Source: an uncultured Lachnospiraceae bacterium
Lineage (GTDB): Bacteria > Bacillota > Clostridia > Lachnospirales > Lachnospiraceae
Direction: 5' to 3'
NCBI GenBank assembly: GCA_902786205.1
Contig: CADABQ010000011.1
Coordinates: 9,988-72,309, forward strand
Length of the DNA: 62,322 bases
This document shows positions 18,217 to 28,536 of the stretch, piece by piece. The notes below the pieces were generated by a model that saw only the letters and a list, made by a program, of their open reading frames with translations, ran no database searches and had not been told where the DNA came from. Numbering within the stretch: the stretch's first letter is position 1; every line of letters begins with the position of its first letter. The position numbers and the translations under genes were made by a program.

Positions 18217-18254
18217 CGAAAAAGGAGCTGTTTTCCATGCAGCTCCTTTTTCGT
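18217..18254. terminator. Bidirectional terminator between recR and the 17.9-kb promoter
   Basis: AAAAAGGAGCTG and CAGCTCCTTTTT form a perfect 12-bp stem with T runs on both strands. It ends recR on the minus strand and could end the plus-strand transcript. Confidence 0.85.
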
Positions 18255-18266
18255 GTCTTCTCTCTG

Positions 18267-18863
18267 TTATAATTCCGTTCGCCCCTCTAAAGCCCTTAAA
18301 AGTGTGACCTCATCTATATACTCTAAATCCCCTCCTACCGGTACTCCACTGGCGATTCGTGTAACTTTTATTCCAGTTGGCTTTATTAGTCTGCTAATAT
18401 ACATAGCGGTTGTTTCCCCTTCAAGGCTTGAGTTTGTAGCAATAATTACCTCATCAACATCCCCTTGTAAACGCAAGATTAGTTCTTTTAATTTGATATC
18501 TCCAGGCCCAATTCCAAGCATAGGAGAAATCGCACCATGCAAAACATGGTACACTCCATCAAACTTCTGGGTTTTCTCATATGCTGCTAAATCTCTTGGG
18601 TTTTCCACCACCATGATCACGCGATGATTTCTCTCTTTATTTTTACAAATCGGACACAGTTCATCATCTGTTAAAGTATAACAGTTTTTACAATACCGCA
18701 CTGTATTTTTAGCTTCCATAATGGTATTCGACAATTCCTCCACCTGCTCTTTGGGAAGATTTATAATATGAAACGCCAATCGCTGCGCTGATTTTGCCCC
18801 AATTCCCGGTAATTTTGATAATTCTTCTATCAATTTGCTAATTTGTCCACTATAATAATCCAT
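18267..18863 (-). CDS. recR: Recombination protein RecR
   Basis: 198 aa: helix-hairpin-helix ([15 protein letters not shown]), C4 zinc finger ([16 protein letters not shown]), Toprim domain ([12 protein letters not shown]) and Walker-B-like C-terminus. It works with RecF and RecO in gap repair. In many Firmicutes the order is dnaX-ybaB-recR; here the order dnaX-ybaB-[DUF1540]-[SNF2]-recR keeps it with two genes inserted. Confidence 0.97.
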   Translation of the reverse strand: MDYYSGQISKLIEELSKLPGIGAKSAQRLAFHIINLPKEQVEELSNTIMEAKNTVRYCKNCYTLTDDELCPICKNKERNHRVIMVVENPRDLAAYEKTQKFDGVYHVLHGAISPMLGIGPGDIKLKELILRLQGDVDEVIIATNSSLEGETTAMYISRLIKPTGIKVTRIASGVPVGGDLEYIDEVTLLRALEGRTEL

Positions 18864-18891
18864 TTTCTGTCATCCTTTATAAATTTTATTT

Positions 18892-18920
18892 GTAACAGTT
18901 CAGCCGGGCAGAAATATTAC
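18892..18920. mobile_element. R2 miniature element, short copy
   Basis: It starts GTAACAGTTCAGCCGGGCAG and ends ATTAC, matching the ends of the other R2 copies but without a clear target duplication. It lies between recR and the helicase gene, just past the helicase stop. Confidence 0.55.
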
Positions 18921-18931
18921 TTATATTACTA

Positions 18932-21900
18932 TCATTGCAAAATTTCCAATAAGTCCTCTCGTGTAAGACGTCCTTCGGACATTTCCTTACACGAAAGAAT
19001 CTGATCTGCTAAATCTCTTTTTCTTTCCTGTAGTTCCAATATTCTTTCCTCAATACTATCTGCTGCTATCATTTTAAATACTGTTACCGCACGTTTCTGC
19101 CCAATACGATGCGCTCTGTCCGTTGCCTGATTTTGTGCAGCCAGATTCCACCAGGGATCAAAATGTATCACCATATCTGCTCCTGTCAGATTCAGTCCGG
19201 TTCCTCCGGCACGTAGGGAAATCAAAAAGACTGGCACCTCATTTTCATTAAATTCATTTGCCATCTCGATGCGTTGTTCTTTTTTGGTAGCTCCAGTTAG
19301 TTTATAATAAGAAAGTTTTTCTTTTTCCAGTTCCTCTCCAATCCGTTCTAACATCGTTGTAAATTGGGAAAAGATTAAAATCTTATGACCACTTTCAATT
19401 GCGTCCAGAATCATTTCCATGCACATAGACAGTTTTGCAGAGTTTCCTTTATAGTCTTCATAACACAATAAGGGATCACAACAAATTTGACGCAATCTTG
19501 TCAACTCAGACAAAATTTGAATCTTATTTGTTTTAAACTCTTCCTCTGTTTGTTTCTCCAAGCTTCGCTTTAACATCTGCACTCTGGCAGAGTATAATTT
19601 CTGCTGTTCTCCTTCCATCTTGGCATATACCACATGTTCCATCTTTTTGGGAAGATCTTTTAGCACATCCTCTTTCAAACGCCGCAATATAAATGGTCTT
19701 ACCATATTTTTCAAGCGAACGGACGCCTTGGTATCCGCCTGACCATCCTTATTTTTTCCATTTACAATAGCAGTTTCAATTTCTTCTTTAAAATGCTTAT
19801 AGCTAAATAACAAGCCAGGCATTAAAAAGTCAAAAATACTCCACAATTCACTAAGTCTATTTTCAATTGGCGTACCCGTAAGTGCAATTCTTGTATTAGA
19901 CGAAATGCTTTTTACTGCTTTTGCTGCCTGCGTGGACGCATTTTTTATATATTGTGCCTCATCAATCACATGAATATCAAAGTGACATTCTTGATAGGCT
20001 GCCTGATCCCGCTTTAGCAAATCATAAGAAGTTATCCAGATATCATTATCCTTTCCTTCTGCAATCTGCCCCCGGCGAGCGGCTGCACTACCACTAATAA
20101 TCTGAACAGTAAGCTCTGGCGCAAACTTTATAATTTCATTCTCCCAGTTATACACTAACGATGCTGGACACACAACAAGGGCTAGTATTGTATTCTTTTT
20201 TCCACCCTGCTCTTTCCATTCGTCCTTTACTGCCTGAAACAAGGTAATCATCTGCAACGTCTTTCCAAGTCCCATGTCATCCGCCAGAATACCGCCAAAT
20301 CCATACTCTCGTATCGTCCGTAGCCAACGATATCCTTTTTTCTGATAGCTTCTTAAAACCGCATATTGCTGCTGTGGAATCTCATAGTCACTATCCTCTA
20401 CATTTTTGATATTTCGTATCAAATCTTTAAATAAATGGTTTCGATGTACATGCACTTGTTCCCCTGCATCACGCAACACTGCATCTACAAATAAAGCTCG
20501 ATGTTTTGGAAGGCGTATCGTTCCATTTTTCAATTCTTTCCCTGTAAGTTCCAGTCCATCTGCCAGCTCTGATAATACAGAAAGGGAAGAATCTTCCAAT
20601 TCTAAAAATTGCCCGTCCTTTAGTCGATGGTATCGTTTACGTAATTTATAACTATTTAAAATAGCATCTAATTCCGCATAGGGAAGTTGCTCAGACTGCA
20701 CAGATAAATCCAGTAAATTGCTCTGTATGGACACACCTAAATCTACACTTGGTGTTTGACGAATTCCATTTTTCTTAAATTCCTCCGTCGCAAATACATG
20801 CCCAATTTCATTCAGTTCATCGATGCCTTCCGCCAATAAAGCATACAATTTGTCCTCTTCTAAAATCATAAAATCTGAGTATTTTCTTCGTGCTTGTACA
20901 AAGTAACGTTCCAAAAGCTGGATACACGCTGCCTCCTTTGCTACATCACGATAAACCGAAGAATCCGTTTCTTCAAATATGCGGTATTTCTGACTACCAT
21001 ATTGACATTCCACCCTACAGGTAACACCAATTTCCACATCATCATCCAAGTACATATAAATCTCTGCTTCTGGCGGCTGATATTCTTCAATTGCAATGGA
21101 CTTTTCTCTTATACGAAAATACTTGGATAATTTAGGGATAATTGCAGCACATACACTCTGTAAATCCTCATCCGCAATAAATAAACTTTGCATTCGGCCA
21201 TTATACAGTTGTTCAAATATAATACGCAAATCCCTGCAAAATCCTTCTTTACAATGATAAATCATATTATGATCTACAATAAAAATTTCTGTGGTTCCAA
21301 GCATAATCTGCATTTCAGGAAATTCCAGATACGCACCACCCTCTGTCTTTTCTAATTGCAACTCTAAGTCTGGATTTTTTTTCTGCAAATAGTAATTTTC
21401 CCCTCTTGTGGCTCCTAAGATGGTTTCATAATGATTGCCATTCCATTGTACTCCACGCAAAGCAGCACTTTCCTCAATTGCACCAATTAATTGTTCAAAC
21501 AATAATCCATTTAGTGATATTTCCTTGGTAGATGGTCCATAATAAAAACTCCTTCTCTGACCTTTTCCCTTAAGATTTACATAACGAGTAATAAAATCTA
21601 ACAAAGGAAGCGATGTAGAAACAAAGTTTTCTCTTGCATGTACAAAGGAAAGATTTTTACCATAAGAAAAATACTCTCTTGTTTCAATAAGTCCTACAAA
21701 TTCCTCTAATGATTTCAGCACATATTTTTTCTTTCCACCAATTCGAAAGGAAACACACAAATTTCCATATCCATTTTCCCGATAAATATGTGGCTCAATC
21801 TCCACTTTTTCCTGTTGCTGAACTCCATGATAAACGTGGTCCTGCACATCCTTTGCCAAACGATCTAACATTTTTGTTATCGTTATATCCGATTGTTGTT

Positions 21901-22363
21901 TTGGCACCTGTATTCCCTTTTTTACACTTCCGATACCAAGCAAGCGCCGAAGTTGCTGCTCTTTTGTTTCTGTCTTTTTTTCATTTTGAATCTTTTCTAC
22001 ATCTTCCAGAAATTCAATAAAATCATTCACAACCGGATACTTTTCTTTTTCTTTCTTTTTTTCCTCTTCGATTGCTACTAAAGCTAATCCTACAATATGC
22101 TTACAATAGCCCGGAATACTTCGATATGCCTCGCATTCACAATGTGTCGCAATAATCTCCTGACGTTTTTCATCAAAGTCCAGCGATACTTTATAATGCG
22201 CCTCTATGTTTCCTGCCACTTTTCCATTTATATATTGTACCTGATCCTGTTCATCTCTTTCTATTAACAAATCCTCTACTGCACCAGTGGAAGCTAACTG
22301 TTTTCCCTTTCGAAATGCCGCTGCAGTTGTATTATGCTTTATTAAATCCTCTGTCAATGCCAT
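18932..22363 (-). CDS. SNF2-family helicase with N-terminal SWIM zinc finger
   Basis: 1143 aa. An N-terminal SWIM motif (CECEAY...CKHIVGLAL, near residues 75-95) is followed by a bacterial SNF2-associated middle region and a SWI/SNF ATPase: Walker A ADDMGLGKTLQM, DEAQ box (HVIDEAQYIKN), motif III (ALTGTPIENRLSELWS), and helicase C-terminal motifs (SLRAGGTGLNLTGAD, ATDRAHRIGQ). Such proteins are common in Firmicutes and probably move along DNA in repair or transcription. Length is usual for the family. It sits between ybaB and recR. Confidence 0.95.
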   Translation of the reverse strand: MALTEDLIKHNTTAAAFRKGKQLASTGAVEDLLIERDEQDQVQYINGKVAGNIEAHYKVSLDFDEKRQEIIATHCECEAYRSIPGYCKHIVGLALVAIEEEKKKEKEKYPVVNDFIEFLEDVEKIQNEKKTETKEQQLRRLLGIGSVKKGIQVPKQQSDITITKMLDRLAKDVQDHVYHGVQQQEKVEIEPHIYRENGYGNLCVSFRIGGKKKYVLKSLEEFVGLIETREYFSYGKNLSFVHARENFVSTSLPLLDFITRYVNLKGKGQRRSFYYGPSTKEISLNGLLFEQLIGAIEESAALRGVQWNGNHYETILGATRGENYYLQKKNPDLELQLEKTEGGAYLEFPEMQIMLGTTEIFIVDHNMIYHCKEGFCRDLRIIFEQLYNGRMQSLFIADEDLQSVCAAIIPKLSKYFRIREKSIAIEEYQPPEAEIYMYLDDDVEIGVTCRVECQYGSQKYRIFEETDSSVYRDVAKEAACIQLLERYFVQARRKYSDFMILEEDKLYALLAEGIDELNEIGHVFATEEFKKNGIRQTPSVDLGVSIQSNLLDLSVQSEQLPYAELDAILNSYKLRKRYHRLKDGQFLELEDSSLSVLSELADGLELTGKELKNGTIRLPKHRALFVDAVLRDAGEQVHVHRNHLFKDLIRNIKNVEDSDYEIPQQQYAVLRSYQKKGYRWLRTIREYGFGGILADDMGLGKTLQMITLFQAVKDEWKEQGGKKNTILALVVCPASLVYNWENEIIKFAPELTVQIISGSAAARRGQIAEGKDNDIWITSYDLLKRDQAAYQECHFDIHVIDEAQYIKNASTQAAKAVKSISSNTRIALTGTPIENRLSELWSIFDFLMPGLLFSYKHFKEEIETAIVNGKNKDGQADTKASVRLKNMVRPFILRRLKEDVLKDLPKKMEHVVYAKMEGEQQKLYSARVQMLKRSLEKQTEEEFKTNKIQILSELTRLRQICCDPLLCYEDYKGNSAKLSMCMEMILDAIESGHKILIFSQFTTMLERIGEELEKEKLSYYKLTGATKKEQRIEMANEFNENEVPVFLISLRAGGTGLNLTGADMVIHFDPWWNLAAQNQATDRAHRIGQKRAVTVFKMIAADSIEERILELQERKRDLADQILSCKEMSEGRLTREDLLEILQ

Positions 22364-22566
22364 AACCGATACTCACTTCTTTCCGGCCCAACTCTTTTTT
22401 CGATAAAGTGGACACTCAAAATTCTTATTGCCATCTTTTCATTATAGCATATTTTTTCACATCCTGGACGGCATTTTAAAAATGTTTCGAATAAAATTTT
22501 GCAAAATCCACATACTACTATTATGATTTGTTATTTTCTTTTTTACTCCGTAATCCTTTAAATGCC

Positions 22567-22609
22567 ATTGTCAAACGTCTATATTTTCAAAACATAGGTG
22601 TTTGACAAT
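22567..22609. promoter_or_regulatory. Long perfect-armed hairpin upstream of DUF1540
   Basis: ATTGTCAAAC and GTTTGACAAT form a perfect 10-bp inverted repeat. With G-U pairs and CTAT...ATAG inside, the stem extends to about 20 bp around a tiny loop. No T run follows, so it is not a standard terminator. It lies in the shared region between the divergent helicase and DUF1540 genes and could be an operator or RNA element. Confidence 0.5.
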
Positions 22610-22720
22610 ACATTTCTAACAGAGTAAGCCAAAAGAAAACAATGCAAATCCGTTTCCTTTTTCTTGTTTTCTTCCTTTGGGGAAAACTTAATATAAAACT
22701 ATTTTTAAGGAGGTAGCATT

Positions 22721-22879
22721 ATGGCTTCAAATCATTGTATTGCATGTTCTGTTGACAAATGTACACATCACGCTTCAGGAGAGAATTACTGCACATTGGA
22801 AAAAATCAATGTAGCAAAATGCGACTGTAATACTCACACACGCGAAGATACAGAATGTAATTCATTCCAGGCAAAATAG
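22721..22879 (+). CDS. DUF1540 domain protein, 52 aa
   Basis: A small cysteine-rich protein (MASNHCIACSVDKCTHHASG...) with eight Cys in the DUF1540 spacing, probably metal-binding. AAGGAGG precedes the ATG by five bases. Function is unknown; DUF1540 proteins are frequent in spore-forming Clostridia. It is one of only three plus-strand genes and sits between two minus-strand genes. Confidence 0.9.
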   Translation: MASNHCIACSVDKCTHHASGENYCTLEKINVAKCDCNTHTREDTECNSFQAK

Positions 22880-22907
22880 CGGACATCTCTATCCCTTTAT
22901 GTGTCAA

Positions 22908-22940
22908 AATAGGCTAGCTACAAAATGTAGCTAGCCTATT
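22908..22940. terminator. Bidirectional terminator between DUF1540 and ybaB
   Basis: AATAGGCTAGCTAC and GTAGCTAGCCTATT form a perfect 14-bp stem between the two convergent genes. Confidence 0.8.
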
Positions 22941-22964
22941 GCATTGTTACTATATTGATTGGCA

Positions 22965-23318
22965 TTAGAATGGGAAACCGCTACCAAAACTACTTGTAAG
23001 TCCTCCAGTAATGTTATCCATTGCCTGTGCTGTTTCTTCTTCCATAGAACGATATGCCTCATTTGTTGCTGCCATAATAAGATCTTCTAATGTTTCAATA
23101 TCGTCTGGATCTACAACTTCTGGCTTAATTGTAATTTTAGCGATTTCTTTTTTTCCACTAACTTCTACTGTTACCATACCACCGCCTGCACTTGCCTGCC
23201 ATGTCTTTTCTTCAAATTCTTTTGTTTTTTCTTCCATCTGACGCTGCATCTTCTGTGCCTGCTTCATCAAATTTCCCATATTTCCAGGCATTCCTGAAAA
23301 TCCACCTCTTTTTGCCAT
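22965..23318 (-). CDS. ybaB: YbaB/EbfC family nucleoid-associated protein
   Basis: 117 aa from ATG at 23318 (AGGAGATATTAATA site). A Met/Gly-rich start ([21 protein letters not shown]), a coiled-coil dimer helix and the domain '[23 protein letters not shown]' identify it. It binds DNA as a dimer. It follows dnaX in the usual dnaX-ybaB-recR order. Confidence 0.95.
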   Translation of the reverse strand: MAKRGGFSGMPGNMGNLMKQAQKMQRQMEEKTKEFEEKTWQASAGGGMVTVEVSGKKEIAKITIKPEVVDPDDIETLEDLIMAATNEAYRSMEEETAQAMDNITGGLTSSFGSGFPF

Positions 23319-23659
23319 TATTAATATCTCCTTTCTTTTTCGAAGAAATGTATGCATTTTCATAATCGTTTAACCAAGAATATTATAAAGTACCGGATAT
23401 TCACACAGTATATCCTCTAAACAATAACGAACACTTTGTTATTTCATATCTGCTAAATAGAAACATTGTTCCGTCACTCTTGACCTATAAGCAGTCACAA
23501 ACAGTAGGAACAATCCCTTTTTCTTGGCTGAACCATTATACAATTCATCTCTTAGAACTATATTACAATATGTTTTCTGAAATAGCAACCCATTGCTACT
23601 ATTCCTTTGCGTCATGTGTAACCGTTCGTTGCTGTTCCGCCAGGCAGAACTGTTACCAT
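23319..23659. other. Intergenic region between dnaX and ybaB with repeats
   Basis: No gene seen. It contains a short R2-like palindrome (GTAACCGTTCG...GAACTGTTAC, about 23620-23657) just past the dnaX stop, and several imperfect dyads near 23395-23470. No clear sigma-A promoter for ybaB could be picked out. Confidence 0.5.
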
Positions 23660-25234
23660 TTATTCTTCGATTTCAATTTCCATTTTAGAAAATTTGCTTA
23701 AATCCAGAATATCGGCATCGTCCCTATTTTGTTTATCCATACACCTAACATTTATTTCCACTTCTTTTTGTAATTGTTTCTCAATGACATCTTTTAGTTC
23801 TTGTTTATGTTCTCCATTATCAAACATAGAACAACGTACATCATCATCAAACAAAAGAAGCAAACTGTTTCCTTCTCCAACGGAAGGAATTGCACCAACC
23901 AAAAGTGCTCTGCTACTAGATGGCATATTCGCACAGATTCTATCCCAGTTTTTAGCAACTCCCTGCAATTCTTCCGGTATTGCTTTCTGCAATTTTTCTA
24001 TTGTTTTGGGTTCCTTTTCCACTTTTACTTCCTGCTTGGATTGTATGTTTTGTGCAGGTGTTTGTTGTGCTACAACCACACCGTTTTCCATCTGCCTCTC
24101 CAACACACGAATACGGTCCAAAATAGAGTCATAATTGGTCTCCATTGCTGGTTTACAAAGTTTGATCAATGCAACCTCAATCAACACACGCTTCTGTGTA
24201 GCATATCGTATTTGATTGGATAATTCGGATAATACCCGAATATAGCGCATCAACGTATCTGCTTCCACCATTTCCGCTTCCTTTTCCATCACAGGAAAAT
24301 GCTCAGAAGATACATCCACAACCTCTCTTGCCTGTTTAGAAGTCTTTACAAGCAATAAATTTCGCAAATACCAGATAAAGTCCATTACTACCTGTGTCAA
24401 CTCTCTACCTCTGGTAATCAGTTCCTCCAAAATCTCCATACATCCACTTACATTTCCCTCTGCCACATATTGGAACAATGCTGAAAATATGTCTGTGTCC
24501 ACTGCACCCAGTACTTCAAGCACTTTATCATAGGTTAATTCTTCTCCCAGATAAAATGCTATACAGCGATCCAAAAGACTCAATGCATCACGCATAGAAC
24601 CGTCTCCTGCTTTTGCAATAAAACGGATTGCCTTTTCTTCCGCTTGTACATTTTCCTTTTCCAGAAGTTCTTTTAATCGGTCTGCAATTACGTCTATGGT
24701 AATTCGCCGAAAATCATAACGCTGGCAACGGGATAATATGGTAATTGGTATTTTATGTGCCTCCGTCGTTGCCAATATAAAAATAACATATTCCGGTGGT
24801 TCCTCCAACGTCTTTAATAGCGCATTAAATGCACCCGTTGAAAGCATATGCACCTCATCAATAATGTATACTTTATACTTTCCCTGAGCAGGGGAATACT
24901 GTACATCTTCCACAATTTCTCGAATATTATCCACACCATTATTAGATGCTGCATCCATTTCAATCACGTTCATGGAAGTCTGCTCATTAATTGCTTTACA
25001 GGTCGCACAGGTATTACAAGGACTTCCATCAATGGGATGTTCGCAATTCACTGCCTTGGCTAATATCTTAGCAATGGTTGTCTTACCCGTTCCTCTTGTA
25101 CCACAAAACAAAAATGCATGTCCAATCCTACCTGCACGAATCTGATTGCGGAGGGTACGCACAATATGTTCCTGTCCTTTTACATCCTCAAATTCGGTTG
25201 GACGAAATTTTCGATATAAAGCCGTATAAGACAT
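23660..25234 (-). CDS. dnaX: DNA polymerase III subunits gamma and tau
   Basis: 524 aa: Walker A (GTRGTGKTTIAK), zinc-binding Cys quartet (CEHPIDGSPCNTCATC), DEVHMLS Walker B, SRC motif (LSRCQRYDFR), then an alpha-helical C-terminal tau part. It loads the sliding clamp and couples the polymerases. No slippery A-run frameshift site was noted, so one product is likely. An R1 element lies 23 bp before the start. Confidence 0.97.
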   Translation of the reverse strand: MSYTALYRKFRPTEFEDVKGQEHIVRTLRNQIRAGRIGHAFLFCGTRGTGKTTIAKILAKAVNCEHPIDGSPCNTCATCKAINEQTSMNVIEMDAASNNGVDNIREIVEDVQYSPAQGKYKVYIIDEVHMLSTGAFNALLKTLEEPPEYVIFILATTEAHKIPITILSRCQRYDFRRITIDVIADRLKELLEKENVQAEEKAIRFIAKAGDGSMRDALSLLDRCIAFYLGEELTYDKVLEVLGAVDTDIFSALFQYVAEGNVSGCMEILEELITRGRELTQVVMDFIWYLRNLLLVKTSKQAREVVDVSSEHFPVMEKEAEMVEADTLMRYIRVLSELSNQIRYATQKRVLIEVALIKLCKPAMETNYDSILDRIRVLERQMENGVVVAQQTPAQNIQSKQEVKVEKEPKTIEKLQKAIPEELQGVAKNWDRICANMPSSSRALLVGAIPSVGEGNSLLLLFDDDVRCSMFDNGEHKQELKDVIEKQLQKEVEINVRCMDKQNRDDADILDLSKFSKMEIEIEE

Positions 25235-25256
25235 GGTTCTCTTCCTTTCCTTTCGT

Positions 25257-25411
25257 CAAACGGATATTCGCAATCCGCTTCGCTACTTGCTCATAACCAA
25301 ATAACTGCTTCACAATTTATCAGGAGAAGCTTGCACTCCTCCTGATACAAGCAAATCCCCACCCACCACTTATTGCTTTTCGCAATTAAAGCCGGGGACT
25401 TACTTGATTCG
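25257..25411. repeat. R1 structured intergenic repeat, long form
   Basis: Three hairpins can be drawn: the shared CGGATATTCGCAATCCG module beside the dnaX start, TATCAGGAG...CTCCTGATA, and an outer GTCCCC...GGGGAT stem that encloses ATTGC/GCAAT. It fills the dtd-dnaX gap. It is not an SRP RNA despite the upstream-of-dnaX position. Confidence 0.8.
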
Positions 25412-25412
25412 G

Positions 25413-25859
25413 TTAAAGTGTTTCTGAATCCAAAATAATGGTAAACGGTCCATCATTGCAGAGACTTACCTGCATATCTGCGCCAAACTCTCCATGCTGG
25501 CAACTTCCATATTTCTCTTCTGCCAACCTTAAAAAATATTCATAAAGTTCTTCCGCCTCCTGTGGTTTACCTGCATCCATAAAACTTGGTCGATTTCCTT
25601 TTTTGCAATTTGCATATAAAGTAAACTGAGACACAATTAACAACTCTCCGCCCACATCTGCAATTGATTTATTTGTCTTTCCATCTGCATCCTGAAAAAT
25701 GCGAAGCTTAATCATCTTGTCAAACAGCTTGTCTGCGACTTCTTTTGTATCACCAGCTCCAGCCCCAAACAAAACCATATAGCCTTTTCCAATTTTTCCC
25801 ACACACTCTCCTGCTATTTCTACAGAAGCTTGCGTCACTCTTTGAATTACCAATTTCAT
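25413..25859 (-). CDS. dtd: D-aminoacyl-tRNA deacylase
   Basis: 148 aa with '[17 protein letters not shown]' and the Gly-cisPro type 'NDGPFTI' motif near the C-terminus, both diagnostic for DTD. It removes D-amino acids and glycine from mischarged tRNAs. It lies 13 bp after the amylase stop... in transcription order the amylase gene precedes it, so they may share a transcript. Confidence 0.96.
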   Translation of the reverse strand: MKLVIQRVTQASVEIAGECVGKIGKGYMVLFGAGAGDTKEVADKLFDKMIKLRIFQDADGKTNKSIADVGGELLIVSQFTLYANCKKGNRPSFMDAGKPQEAEELYEYFLRLAEEKYGSCQHGEFGADMQVSLCNDGPFTIILDSETL

Positions 25860-25872
25860 TTTATCAAATCCT

Positions 25873-27510
25873 CTATTTTAATATTACAACAGAATAAGGT
25901 GGCAATGTTACCGTATCATCCGATAAAGTGACTTCATTACCATCTGTACTAGCATACCCACGAATTCCCTGATACTTGTAAGTATCCTTGCTAACCGTCA
26001 CTTTCTTTTCTTCCGTAGACATATTATAAAGCATCACGAGTTTACTGCCTTTATATTCCTTTGTAATTGCACAGATTGCCTCATCCTTTACTTCTGGAAT
26101 TAAAGCCATTTCACCTCTGGCAATCTCTGGATTTTCATTTCGCAGACGAAGACATCGTTTTATAAAGTTTAAAATAGAATTTTCATCCGCTTGCTGTTCC
26201 TCTACAGAAGGAAAACGATTTTCAATTTCATCCATATCTTTCGGCCCATCTGTGATACCTGTTTGATCGGTAGCAGACCAATACATAGGGGAACGGAAAT
26301 TTTCATCCTTTCCAGCACCAGTAAGTGCAATTTCCTCTCCATAATATACAAATGCATTTCCACTCATAAAAAGTTCTAATGCATATGCCATTTTTATCTT
26401 TTCCTCTGATACAAGAATATTTGCCATTCGTCCGGTATCGTGATTTGTCAAGAATTCAGCGACCGTTGCCTTTGGATTTGCTTCTTTTGTCATATCCTGA
26501 ATATTTAACATTGCATTTGCAAAACTCTGTCCTACATCCTTTGATTGACTTTGTCTCACCATAGACACAATCACTCCTGTTGACTGTCCAAAGCTAAAGT
26601 CGAAAGTACTGTCAATTCCACTCTTCAAATATTCTGCTGCTACATTATAATTATCCCATACTTCGCTAACAATATATGCATCCTTTTTTTGAGATTTTAC
26701 ATAATCATTAAACCACTTGAGTATTTTAATATTACTTTCCTCACCATTTGTAAAGTATTTTACACCATCCAGTCTAAAACCGTCCACACCCAAATCCAAC
26801 CAGAACTTAGCTGCTTTTTCCAATTCCTTCTGAACTGTTTTGTTTTTTAAATTTAAATCGGGCATTCCCTCCCAAAACTGACCTTCATAGTACCAATCTG
26901 TAGAACCCACCTGATAATAGGTCTGTTCTTTCACTTGATTTTTGGGTACAAAATTATAGTAAGCATAATACGGACAGGCTTTTTTTGATGGTTTTTCGTT
27001 TTTCTTTAAGCCCTCTAAATATTTTGTGGCTGATTGAAACCATGAATGTTGTGTAGATGTGTGATTCATCATAAAATCAATAATAACATGAATATCACGT
27101 TTGTGACACTCTTCCAACAACTTTTTAAAGTCATCCAAAGTGCCGTACTGTTCATCAATATTGCAATAATCTGTTGTATCATATTTATGATAAGTTGGTG
27201 ATGGCATAATTGGCATTAGCCATATGCCATTAAATCCCATATCCTGTATATAATCTAATTTTTTTGTCACACCATTTAGGTCTCCAATACCATCTCCATC
27301 ACTATCATAAAAAGAATAGACAAAAATTTCATAATAGTTTCTTGTATTATCATCAACCATTGCCAATTCCTGCTCATATTTATATGAGCTTTTTTTATCG
27401 GTATCCTCTTGCTTCTTTGTATTGGTACTTCCTTTTCCGCATCCACTTAACAATACTAACACCATACTACATGCCAAAAAGCGTCTTCCGATTTTTCTCC
27501 AATGTATCAT
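25873..27510 (-). CDS. Alpha-amylase family lipoprotein (GH13)
   Basis: 545 aa with a lipoprotein signal ending LLSGC. The GH13 motifs are all present: '[11 protein letters not shown]', '[10 protein letters not shown]' (Asp nucleophile), 'IVSEVWDN' (Glu acid/base) and 'FLTNHDTGR' (Asp). A C-terminal beta domain ends VVILK. It would cut starch or maltodextrin at the cell surface and feed the MalEFG importer encoded upstream. A terminator after malG separates it from the transporter genes, so it is either read through or has its own promoter, which I could not identify. Confidence 0.94.
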   Translation of the reverse strand: MIHWRKIGRRFLACSMVLVLLSGCGKGSTNTKKQEDTDKKSSYKYEQELAMVDDNTRNYYEIFVYSFYDSDGDGIGDLNGVTKKLDYIQDMGFNGIWLMPIMPSPTYHKYDTTDYCNIDEQYGTLDDFKKLLEECHKRDIHVIIDFMMNHTSTQHSWFQSATKYLEGLKKNEKPSKKACPYYAYYNFVPKNQVKEQTYYQVGSTDWYYEGQFWEGMPDLNLKNKTVQKELEKAAKFWLDLGVDGFRLDGVKYFTNGEESNIKILKWFNDYVKSQKKDAYIVSEVWDNYNVAAEYLKSGIDSTFDFSFGQSTGVIVSMVRQSQSKDVGQSFANAMLNIQDMTKEANPKATVAEFLTNHDTGRMANILVSEEKIKMAYALELFMSGNAFVYYGEEIALTGAGKDENFRSPMYWSATDQTGITDGPKDMDEIENRFPSVEEQQADENSILNFIKRCLRLRNENPEIARGEMALIPEVKDEAICAITKEYKGSKLVMLYNMSTEEKKVTVSKDTYKYQGIRGYASTDGNEVTLSDDTVTLPPYSVVILK

Positions 27511-27599
27511 AACCTTCCCCCTTAAATTACCTTTTTACAAATTACGGCGCACCCACGCAATTATTTTCGGTTCTATAAAATCGGCTTTCCTATAGAGCC

Positions 27600-27637
27600 A
27601 AAAAGGACTGCTGTATGCCTCCATACAACAGCCCCTT
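27600..27637 (-). terminator. Terminator after malG
   Basis: GGGGCTGTTGTATG and CATACAGCAGTCC form the stem, followed by TTTTTGG on the minus strand. Confidence 0.85.
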
Positions 27638-27669
27638 TATAAATTTTGCCAAAAGGCAAACAATATTCA

Positions 27670-28536
27670 TTAACCCTTTACAGCACCTGCGGACATACCT
27701 TCCACATAGTATCTCTGCATGAAGAGGAATAACAATGAAATTGGAATAGATACAATTACAGCAGCAGCCGTAAAACAACCATACCAGTCTTGAATGAATT
27801 CTCTCTCCATCATTGTCCACATACCAATCGCAACTGTATATTTATTATAGTTTGTACCAAGGATAACCTTAGCAAAAATAAAGTCAATCCATGGAGCCAT
27901 AAATGATGTCAATACAGTATAAATCAAAATTGGTTTAGACAATGGCACCGTAATCTTATAAAACACCTGGAATCTAGTAGCACCATCAATCCAAGCAGCT
28001 TCGTCAACCGCTCTAGGAATTGTATCAAAGAATCCCTTTGCAATATGGTACTGTAATGCCTGTCCGGATGAGTATACAAATACTAAGGATACCAATGATT
28101 CTGAAAGTCCAATACCTTTCAAAATATAGTATACGGCAATCATAGACATGAACGCTGGGAACATGTTCAAAATCAAACCAACATTCATCAATTTCTTACG
28201 AGCCTTGAATCTAAGTCTTGATAATGTGTAAGAAATGCATAATACATAAAATGTGGATAATAAACATGTACCAATTGCAACTAACAATGTATTCATAAAC
28301 CATTTTGCAAAATAGAACTGATCGGTTTCTGTAAACAATTTAATATAGTTTTGTATCCCAAACGCTGATGGGAAAAAGCTACTTGACCCAGGATCTGGAT
28401 TTGCGTTAAAAGACTCTAACACAATCCACACAACTGGAAACAACCAAATAATCGATAAAATAGCTAACACAACATGGACAATCGTATTTGCAATAAAGCG
28501 GTTTCTTTTCATAGAACCTGTTTCTTTCTTTTGCAT
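27670..28536 (-). CDS. malG: Maltodextrin ABC transporter permease MalG
   Basis: 288 aa, six membrane segments, with the EAA loop 'PRAVDEAAWIDGATRFQVF' that docks the ATPase. It pairs with MalF. The start codon overlaps the malF stop (TAATG). The ATPase is not encoded here; a shared MsmX-type ATPase elsewhere is expected. Confidence 0.94.
   Translation of the reverse strand: MQKKETGSMKRNRFIANTIVHVVLAILSIIWLFPVVWIVLESFNANPDPGSSSFFPSAFGIQNYIKLFTETDQFYFAKWFMNTLLVAIGTCLLSTFYVLCISYTLSRLRFKARKKLMNVGLILNMFPAFMSMIAVYYILKGIGLSESLVSLVFVYSSGQALQYHIAKGFFDTIPRAVDEAAWIDGATRFQVFYKITVPLSKPILIYTVLTSFMAPWIDFIFAKVILGTNYNKYTVAIGMWTMMEREFIQDWYGCFTAAAVIVSIPISLLFLFMQRYYVEGMSAGAVKG

Noticed and set aside
25235..25412. 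SRP RNA upstream of dnaX
   Set aside because: The position fits other Firmicutes, but the sequence is an R1 repeat also found at 36427, with no SRP helix 8 motif.
27590..27820. 76-codon ORF overlapping the malG 3' end and terminator
   Set aside because: It lies in the wrong frame of malG and reads through the terminator hairpin.
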